Source: Hymenobacter translucens
GTDB taxonomy: Bacteria; Bacteroidota; Bacteroidia; Cytophagales; Hymenobacteraceae
DNA length: 64,000 bases
Reading direction: 5' to 3'
NCBI RefSeq assembly: GCF_020685205.1
Contig: NZ_JAJERB010000004.1
Span: 310,001 to 374,000 of the forward strand
Shown here: positions 58,660 through 64,000 of the stretch, piece by piece
Layout of the letters: each line of letters begins with the position of its first letter
Numbering within the stretch: the first letter of the stretch is position 1
The notes under the pieces: generated by a model
Seen by the model: the letters and a program-made list of their open reading frames with translations, nothing else
Told to the model about the DNA's origin: nothing
Database searches by the model: none
Translations under genes and position numbers: made by a program

Positions 58660-60330
58660 ATGCTTTCCGTTACGCGCCGTTTTGCCGGTTTCCTGGTTTC
58701 CCTGCTTCCGCTGCTGGCAGGCTGTTCCGGCCCGGCCGAGAGTACCGACAGCCGCCGCGTTTTCCGCTACAATCAGCCCGAAAGCCTGACTTCCCTGGAC
58801 CCGGCCTTTGCCCGCAACCAAGCCAACACCTGGGCCGTGACCCAGCTCTACAACGGCCTCGTGGAGCTCGACGACCAGCTTAAGCCCGGCCCCTCGGTAG
58901 CCCGCCGCTACGACATCAGCCCCGACGGCCGGCGCTACACCTTCGTGCTCCGCCCGGACGTGCGGTTCCACGACGCCGACGTGTTTCCCGGCGGCAAGGG
59001 CCGGCGGGTGGTAGCGTCCGATTTCGTGTACAGCTTCCGCCGCCTGCTCGACCCCGGCACGGCCAGCCCCGGCGGCTGGATCTTCCGCGGCAAAGTGCTG
59101 GAGAAGCCCGACGGCGAACCGTCCGATACCTGCTTCGTGGCCGTGAACGACTCCACGCTGCGGGTCTACCTGAAGGAGCCCTTCATCCCGTTCCTGGGTA
59201 TCCTGACGATGCCCTACGCCTACGTGGTGCCCCGGGAGGCCGTGCAGAAATACGGCAAGGACTTCCGGGAGCACCCGGTGGGCACCGGCCCGTTCCGGTT
59301 TCATCTCTGGGACGAGGGCAACGCCATCATCTACCACCGCAACCCGGGCTACTGGAAAAAGGACGCGCAGGGCCGGGCCTTGCCGTACCTCGACGCGGTG
59401 CAGATCAGCTTTATCCAGGACCGCAAAACCGAGTTTCTGACCTTCACCCAGGGCAAGCTCGACTTTCTGAGCGGGGTGCGGTCCGGCTCCCGGGATTTGA
59501 TTCTGTACCCCGACGGCACGGTGCGGGAAGACTTCCGGGGCAAGTTCCGGTTTGAAAAGGTGCCGTATTTGAACACCGAGTACCTGGGCATTCAGCAGGA
59601 CCCCACCAACCTGCGCGGGGCGGCGGCTAACCCGGCGCTGCGCGACAAGCGGGTGCGGCAGGCGCTGAACTACGCCCTCAACAAGCCCGAGTTCCTGGCG
59701 TACTTCCTGAGCAACGTGGGCAAGCCCGGCAACTCCGGCTTCGTGCCCATGTCGCTGCCCTCGTTTAACGCCCAGCTGGTGCCGGGCTACACCTACCAGC
59801 CGGCCAAGGCCCGGGAGCTGCTCAAGGCGGCCGGCTACGGGCCGGGCGGCAAGCCCCTGCGCCTGCGGCTGAACACGGTGGCCGAAACCAAGGAGTACGC
59901 CGAGTACTACCAGAAGAAGTGGGCCGAAGTGGGCATTCAGGTCGACATTGACGTAAGCCAGGGCGCGGCCCACGGCGAAATGATTGACAACGGCCGGGCC
60001 GCCTTCTTTACCCGCAGCTGGCTGGGCGACTATCCCGACGCCGAAAACTACCTGGCCCTATTCTACAGCAAGAACTTCGCCCCGGCCGGCCCCAACAAGA
60101 CCCACTTCAAAAATGCCGCCTACGACCGGCTCTACGAGCTGGCCAAGCTGGAGCAGGACACTGAGAAGCGCTACGACCTGTACCGGCAGATGGACCGCAT
60201 CATCGTGGAGGAAAGCCCGGTCATTGCCGTGTACTACGACGAGCTGGTGCGCCTGACCCAAAACAACGTGCGTGGCCTCACCCCCAACCCCATGAACCAG
60301 CTCGTGCTGGAGCGGGTACGTAAAGAGTAG
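58660..60330 (+). CDS. oligopeptide-type ABC transporter substrate-binding lipoprotein
   Basis: 556 aa, ATG 58660. SBP_bac_5 family. Signal peptide with lipobox LLAGC (Cys about residue 22). Family marks: RYNQPESLTSLDPAFARNQANTWAVTQLYNGLVELD, FRLLDPGTASPGGWIF, HPVGTGPFRFHLWDEGNAIIYHRNPGYWKKDAQG, and the C-terminal SWLGDYPDAENYLALFYS. Binds peptides or related substrates; permease genes are not in the window. Terminator at 60379. Confidence 0.93.
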   Translation: MLSVTRRFAGFLVSLLPLLAGCSGPAESTDSRRVFRYNQPESLTSLDPAFARNQANTWAVTQLYNGLVELDDQLKPGPSVARRYDISPDGRRYTFVLRPDVRFHDADVFPGGKGRRVVASDFVYSFRRLLDPGTASPGGWIFRGKVLEKPDGEPSDTCFVAVNDSTLRVYLKEPFIPFLGILTMPYAYVVPREAVQKYGKDFREHPVGTGPFRFHLWDEGNAIIYHRNPGYWKKDAQGRALPYLDAVQISFIQDRKTEFLTFTQGKLDFLSGVRSGSRDLILYPDGTVREDFRGKFRFEKVPYLNTEYLGIQQDPTNLRGAAANPALRDKRVRQALNYALNKPEFLAYFLSNVGKPGNSGFVPMSLPSFNAQLVPGYTYQPAKARELLKAAGYGPGGKPLRLRLNTVAETKEYAEYYQKKWAEVGIQVDIDVSQGAAHGEMIDNGRAAFFTRSWLGDYPDAENYLALFYSKNFAPAGPNKTHFKNAAYDRLYELAKLEQDTEKRYDLYRQMDRIIVEESPVIAVYYDELVRLTQNNVRGLTPNPMNQLVLERVRKE

Positions 60331-60378
60331 CCTTACCCCGGCCCCCTCTCCTGAGAAGAGGAAAGCCTGGCGACAGAA

Positions 60379-60413
60379 AAAGAGCCCGCGTAACTGCTTA
60401 CGCGGGCTCTTTC
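60379..60413. terminator. bidirectional intrinsic terminator
   Basis: AAAGAGCCCGCGTAA / TTACGCGGGCTCTTT stem, 4-nt loop CTGC. Follows the lipoprotein gene by 50 bp. Confidence 0.85.
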
Positions 60414-60480
60414 TGGTACAATCAATTCAAAAAGAAGGAGGGCCGATACGCAACCCCCATTGTCCAGGCAAGTACCTTCT

Positions 60481-60522
60481 AAGCCCTAAGCCCTAAGCCC
60501 TAAGCCCTAAGCCCTAAGCCCT
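60481..60522 (-). repeat. six perfect copies of AAGCCCT after a DUF6438 gene
   Basis: AAGCCCT repeated six times without change (42 bp); on the minus strand it reads AGGGCTT. The stop codon TAG of the gene at 60521 is formed by the last repeat. No complementary arm is seen. It is the most regular of the heptamer elements. Confidence 0.85.
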
Positions 60523-61105
60523 AGTGGTCCGACACGACCGGCACGCCGATCTGCTTTTCCAGCTCGTCGCCGAGGTATTTGAGCAGGTCCTGGAGCGGTT
60601 GGGGAGCGCCTTCCTCGACCTGCACGGTCTTGGGCTTGCCGTCGGGCTGAATGATGGTGATAATCGTAGCGGGCATGTCGGTGGCGCCTTTCGAGTACAA
60701 ATCCTGCAGGCCGGCAAAGTTCAGCTCCCGGGCCTGGCTCAGCACGTTGCCCACCACGGCGGGCGGCAGCTGAAGCTGGGCGGCGCCCATCCGGGGCACG
60801 TTGCGGTAGCCCAGGTAGGCCACCCGGCCATCGGGGTAGATGGTGGCCTCGTAGTGGGGGCAGGAGCCGTAGCAGGGTGTCTTCTTGAACACGATGACGG
60901 GAGCTTCCTCCGCTTCCTTTGCCTTGGCTACCGGCTTGGCAGCAGGAGCCACCGACTTCGTGGCGGCTGCCCTGGGCTTGGTTTTCGCCTTGAGCTTCTT
61001 CACCGTTGCCGGCTTGGCTTTACCGGACGCGGGGCGGGTTTGCTGGGCCTGGGCCGAGGTGATAAGCAGCAGGAGAGCAAGCAGCAGGGAAAGACAGGAG
61101 CGCAT
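60521..61105 (-). CDS. DUF6438 domain exported protein
   Basis: 194 aa from ATG 61105, where a signal peptide begins (LLALLLLITSAQAQ); a longer frame to 61276 is not family-like. An Ala/Lys-rich linker (KPATVKKLKAKTKPRAAATK) precedes the DUF6438 domain: VIVFKKTPCYGSCPHYEATIYPDGRVAYLGYRNV with its CYGSCPHY motif, and LNFAGLQDLYSKGATDMPA. Function unknown. Confidence 0.88.
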   Translation of the reverse strand: MRSCLSLLLALLLLITSAQAQQTRPASGKAKPATVKKLKAKTKPRAAATKSVAPAAKPVAKAKEAEEAPVIVFKKTPCYGSCPHYEATIYPDGRVAYLGYRNVPRMGAAQLQLPPAVVGNVLSQARELNFAGLQDLYSKGATDMPATIITIIQPDGKPKTVQVEEGAPQPLQDLLKYLGDELEKQIGVPVVSDH

Positions 61106-61258
61106 AAGGGGGCAGGTTAGGGTTGCCGGCCGGATTCCAAAAACCGGGCCGCGGTGGGAACGGGTAAATGTAAGGGTCCGCTCGTTTACGCGCATTGCAG
61201 TAAGGATAGCCATTTGTGTGGGGCGAAGGTCGATTCTTGGGGCAGCTCTGACGCACAC

Positions 61259-61294
61259 GAAAAAGCCCTTCCGCACGGGCAGAAGGGCTTTTTA
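61259..61294. terminator. bidirectional intrinsic terminator after yidC
   Basis: AAAAAGCCCTTC / GAAGGGCTTTTT stem with a 10-nt loop. 17 bp beyond the yidC stop on the minus strand. Confidence 0.85.
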
Positions 61295-61310
61295 TTCACT
61301 TTGATACAAA

Positions 61311-63143
61311 CTATTTGCCTTTGTTCTTGGGCTGGCTCTGCTTTTTGGCTTCGGCTTCGCGCTCCTGCGTAGCTTTCATGGCTTCAGCGAGGCGGGCCTG
61401 GAAGCCACTGGGCTTTTTGTCCTTGTTCTTGACCTTGTTGGCTTCGAGCTGGGCGCGCAGCTTGGTTTCGTCCACGAAGCGGCGGGTAAGGGCCTGCTGG
61501 GCAAAGGTGACGACGTTGGAGATGAAGTAGTACCAGGTGAGGCCGGCGGCGAAGCTGTTCAGCACGAACAGGAAGATGAAGGGCATCAGGTAGCTGTAGA
61601 ACTTCATCGGCCCCTGCATGGCGGTGTTGAGCTGGTTGCTCTGCCAGGTCATCAGCAGGGTCGAGGCTGTCATCAGCAGCGTGAACATGCTGATGTGGTT
61701 GCCATACCACTTGATGTAGAAGGGCAGCTTGGCGAATACGTCGTACGAGCTCAAATCCTTAGCCCACAGAAACTGTTCCTGCCGCAGCTCAATAGCGTTG
61801 GGAAAGAACTGGAACATGGCAAACAGGATGGGCATGGTAAGTATGGTGGGCACGCAGCCGGCGAGCGGACTCACGCCCATCGTGCCGTAGAGCTTCATCG
61901 TCTCGCTCTGCACCTTGGTCTGGTCGTCGCCATACTTTTCCTTAATCTCGTCGATTTCCGGCTTCAGCACCTTCATGCGGGCCTGCGACACGTAGGTTTT
62001 GTAGGTCAGCGGCCAGGTTACGAGCTTGATGAGCACCACCAGCAGGGCGATGATAATGCCGTAGGAGCTGATGAACTGCTCCAGGATGTGGAACACCGGC
62101 AGCACCACGAACTGGTTGATCCAGCGGAACAGGCCCCAGCCCAGGTGCACGTTCCGGTCGAAGCCAGGGGCTACCTCTTTCAGCAGGTTAAAGGCGTTGG
62201 GGCCGAAGAAGAAGCGAAACTGGCCCTTGCCGCCCAGCACATCGGCGGCCGGAATAGCCAGCGTGGTGCTCAAGGTCTTGATAAAGGTGGAGTCGGCCAG
62301 GTTCACCGTGGAGTTGAACTGCCCCCTCGGGAACTGGCCGTCGGCAATGATGCCGGCCACGAAGAAGTCGTGCTTGTGGGCCGCCCACTTCAGCGGCTCG
62401 TCTATCTTGATTTCCTCGGGCGTATCGCTGGCCTCGCCCAAAGAGCCGTGGTCGTCGTTGGCCAGATAGTGGTTGATGACGGAGTGGTTGCGGTTCTGCT
62501 GCAGGTCCTGCTCGGTCTGGCGCACGCGGTCCACGAAGGTGAAGGTAAGCGGCTCCGGGGCCAGTACGGCATTCAGGCCGGGCATCCGCACGTCGTAGCC
62601 CACTTCGTAGGAGTCGTTGAACAGGGTGTAGGCCTGCTCGATGCTGCCCCCGGCCACGGCGGCCGTGAACGTCAGGCGCTGCCCCTGCCGCTGCCCAACC
62701 GTGACCGGCTGGACGGCCGACGGCTGGAAGAACAGGTCGGAGAAGCGGACGGTACGGCCGTCGGTGGTGCGGAAGCGGGTGTCGATCTGGGCGCTCTGGG
62801 CGTCGAACAGGTCGAGGGGCTTGCCGAAGAAGGTCTTGTATTTGTTCAGGCGCACGGCTTCCACGCGGCCACCCTTGCTTGAGAAGGTCAGCGTCAGGTT
62901 GTCGTTGGCAAGCTGCAGCTGCTGGGCCGCGCCCTGGGCCGCCGAGGCAAACGAGCCCAGCTGCCGGGCGGCCGTAGCCGAATCGAGGGCGGCGGGAGCC
63001 GCCGGGGCACCGGAGGTGGTGGTAGCAGCGGCTACCGGCTTGTCGGCGGGTTTGTCTTCCGGCTTTTTAGGCGAAAAGAAAAACAGGTAGACGAGCAGCA
63101 TGGCCGAAATCAGAAACAGGCCGGTTGCTTGGTTTTTGTCCAT
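61311..63143 (-). CDS. yidC: membrane protein insertase YidC
   Basis: 610 aa, ATG 63143. Inserts and folds inner-membrane proteins. First helix (ATGLFLISAMLLVYLFFFSP), a periplasmic P1 domain of about 280 residues, then the conserved five-helix core (SSYGIIIALLVVLIKLVTWPLTYKTYVSQARMK, LYGTMGVSPLAGCVPTILTMPILFAMFQFF, ISMFTLLMTASTLLMTWQSNQ, YLMPFIFLFVLNSFAAGLTWYYFISNVVTFAQQ) and a basic tail. Its 3' neighbour is the DUF6438 gene, 5' neighbour pyrG. Confidence 0.97.
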   Translation of the reverse strand: MDKNQATGLFLISAMLLVYLFFFSPKKPEDKPADKPVAAATTTSGAPAAPAALDSATAARQLGSFASAAQGAAQQLQLANDNLTLTFSSKGGRVEAVRLNKYKTFFGKPLDLFDAQSAQIDTRFRTTDGRTVRFSDLFFQPSAVQPVTVGQRQGQRLTFTAAVAGGSIEQAYTLFNDSYEVGYDVRMPGLNAVLAPEPLTFTFVDRVRQTEQDLQQNRNHSVINHYLANDDHGSLGEASDTPEEIKIDEPLKWAAHKHDFFVAGIIADGQFPRGQFNSTVNLADSTFIKTLSTTLAIPAADVLGGKGQFRFFFGPNAFNLLKEVAPGFDRNVHLGWGLFRWINQFVVLPVFHILEQFISSYGIIIALLVVLIKLVTWPLTYKTYVSQARMKVLKPEIDEIKEKYGDDQTKVQSETMKLYGTMGVSPLAGCVPTILTMPILFAMFQFFPNAIELRQEQFLWAKDLSSYDVFAKLPFYIKWYGNHISMFTLLMTASTLLMTWQSNQLNTAMQGPMKFYSYLMPFIFLFVLNSFAAGLTWYYFISNVVTFAQQALTRRFVDETKLRAQLEANKVKNKDKKPSGFQARLAEAMKATQEREAEAKKQSQPKNKGK

Positions 63144-63463
63144 TTAGGTACTGACTGAGGGAAGTAAAATGCGCCGGAGCGCTAAGAGAAGCTGGAAGGT
63201 CAGGAGCGGGGAGGTTAAGGTCCGGCGCAGCACCTGACGGAAGGGTACGAAGGCCTGTCAAAAACCCGGCAAGCCCGGCCGGTTACCTGCAATGGCAGGA
63301 GTTTTTGTTGGTTTTCAGCGTATTCGGACGAAGTGACAGAGGCAGGAGCTGCTGCGCAGGGGTTCTTTGGGTAGCTAGGAGCCAGGAGTTCGAAGCCAGG
63401 AGGGAGAAAAGAAGCCGGGCCATTTCATTCTAACTCCTGACTTCCAGCTTCTAACTCCTCTTC
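63144..63463. other. 320-bp interval between yidC and pyrG
   Basis: It holds the yidC leader and, at 63377-63465, a heptamer inverted-repeat element. A short hairpin near 63290 (CCTGC-AATG-GCAGG followed by TTTTTG) is on the plus strand. Nothing else is seen. Confidence 0.5.
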
Positions 63464-63465
63464 TC
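63377..63465. repeat. heptamer inverted-repeat element I after pyrG
   Basis: Left arm steps AGGAGCC, AGGAGTT, CGAAGCC, AGGAGGG; right arm TAACTCC, TGACTTC, CAGCTTC, TAACTCC in complementary sense, loop about 26 nt. It reaches into the pyrG stop codon (63464). Confidence 0.75.
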
Positions 63466-64000
63466 AAAACTCATTTTTATGGTGCTGAATGGCTGCTTTC
63501 ACGAAGCGGGCAAACAGCGGGTGGGGCGTTTCGACGGTGCTCTTAAGCTCGGGGTGGAACTGCCCGGCCACAAACCAGGGGTGGCCGTTCAGCTCGATTA
63601 CCTCGACCAGACCGGTGTCGGGGTTCAGGCCCGAGGCTACCATGCCGGCTTCCTCGAAGGGCGCAAGATACTGGTTGTTAAACTCGTAACGGTGGCGGTG
63701 CCGCTCACTGATGTGGCTGCGGCCGTAGGCTTTGTAGGCCTTGGAGCCTTTGCGCAGCTCGCAGGCGTAGGCGCCCAGGCGCATCGTGCCGCCCTTCTGC
63801 GTTACTTTTTTCTGCTCCTCCATCATGGCAATGACGGGGTTGGGCGTCTGCGGGTCCATCTCGGTGGAGTTGGCTTTCTCCAACCCCAGCACGTGGCGGG
63901 CAAACTCCACGGCGGCCACCTGCATGCCGAGGCAGATACCGAAGAACGGAATGTTGTTTTCGCGTACGTACTGCACGGCGGCCACCTTGCCCTCGAAGCC
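63464..64000 (-). CDS. pyrG: CTP synthase, C-terminal part (cut by window end)
   Basis: The last 178 residues of CTP synthase, which makes CTP from UTP with glutamine. The glutamine amidotransferase (class I) domain: nucleophile Cys in [47 protein letters not shown] and the catalytic His-Glu in [22 protein letters not shown]. The N-terminal synthetase domain lies beyond the window. Frame is open to the edge. Confidence 0.95.
   Translation of the reverse strand, partial: GFEGKVAAVQYVRENNIPFFGICLGMQVAAVEFARHVLGLEKANSTEMDPQTPNPVIAMMEEQKKVTQKGGTMRLGAYACELRKGSKAYKAYGRSHISERHRHRYEFNNQYLAPFEEAGMVASGLNPDTGLVEVIELNGHPWFVAGQFHPELKSTVETPHPLFARFVKAAIQHHKNEF

Overview
The window looks like a contiguous chromosomal segment of a GC-rich member of the Bacteroidota, most likely Hymenobacter or a close relative in the Cytophagales. 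This rests on three secreted proteins with C-terminal type IX secretion (T9SS) sorting domains, promoters of the Bacteroidota type (TAnnTTTG, with TTG or TTTG about 19-20 bp upstream), Bacteroidota-typical families (DUF3098, DUF4394, DUF5683, DUF6438, DUF3526 permeases) and gene orders known from the phylum, such as ftsX-DUF3098-uppP-truB-ribF and parA-parB-DUF5683-dapB-lepB. There is no rRNA, no CRISPR array and no recognisable transposon or prophage. I find 56 protein genes and one tRNA.

Layout. 0-5 kb: a leftward membrane cluster (DUF4350, DUF4129, a six-helix protein, SpoIIM family) with a divergent RDD gene, as often found beside MoxR/DUF58 genes. 5-9.5 kb: a secreted DUF4394 protein, a short-chain dehydrogenase, a Xre-type regulator and a gene-poor, hairpin-rich interval. 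9.5-16.3 kb: an outer-membrane TonB-dependent receptor with a NosF-like ATPase, two DUF3526 permeases and a small His-rich exported protein, plausibly a metal or siderophore system. 16.5-23.3 kb: an RDD protein, methionine aminopeptidase, a GNAT-nitrilase fusion, a T9SS protein, and the two CoA-transferase subunits separated by two small membrane-protein genes. 23.4-32.2 kb: ribF, truB, uppP, DUF3098, ftsX and tamB, all leftward. 32.4-36.9 kb: rightward tsaD, smpB, an NlpC/P60 peptidase, an HNH endonuclease and a fatty-acid desaturase. 37-39 kb: a hydrolase and small unknown genes. 39.3-44.7 kb: rpsA, tRNA-Cys and cyanophycin synthetase. 44.7-50.3 kb: a coiled-coil membrane protein, two methyltransferases, kdsA, a PAP2 phosphatase, apaG and ung. 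50.6-58.5 kb: lepB, dapB, DUF5683, parB, a large T9SS/FG-GAP protein, parA and a UPF0173 hydrolase. 58.7-64 kb: a peptide-binding lipoprotein, a DUF6438 protein, yidC and the C-terminal end of pyrG.

The most striking non-genic signal is a set of about ten intergenic elements built from degenerate tandem repeats with a 7-bp period (one has an 8-bp period). Most have two inverted arms that fold into a hairpin. The unit sequence differs from locus to locus, but period and position are conserved: every element lies within about 12 bp of a stop codon. One lies just after the uppP stop and is therefore translated as the N-terminal extension of TruB. Two elements 46 kb apart share a nearly identical arm but have the loop in opposite orientation. 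A second family is a roughly 100-bp imperfect palindrome present twice. Near parB there are two perfect parS half-sites held 15 bp apart, and the parA-parB pair is split by a large secreted-protein gene.
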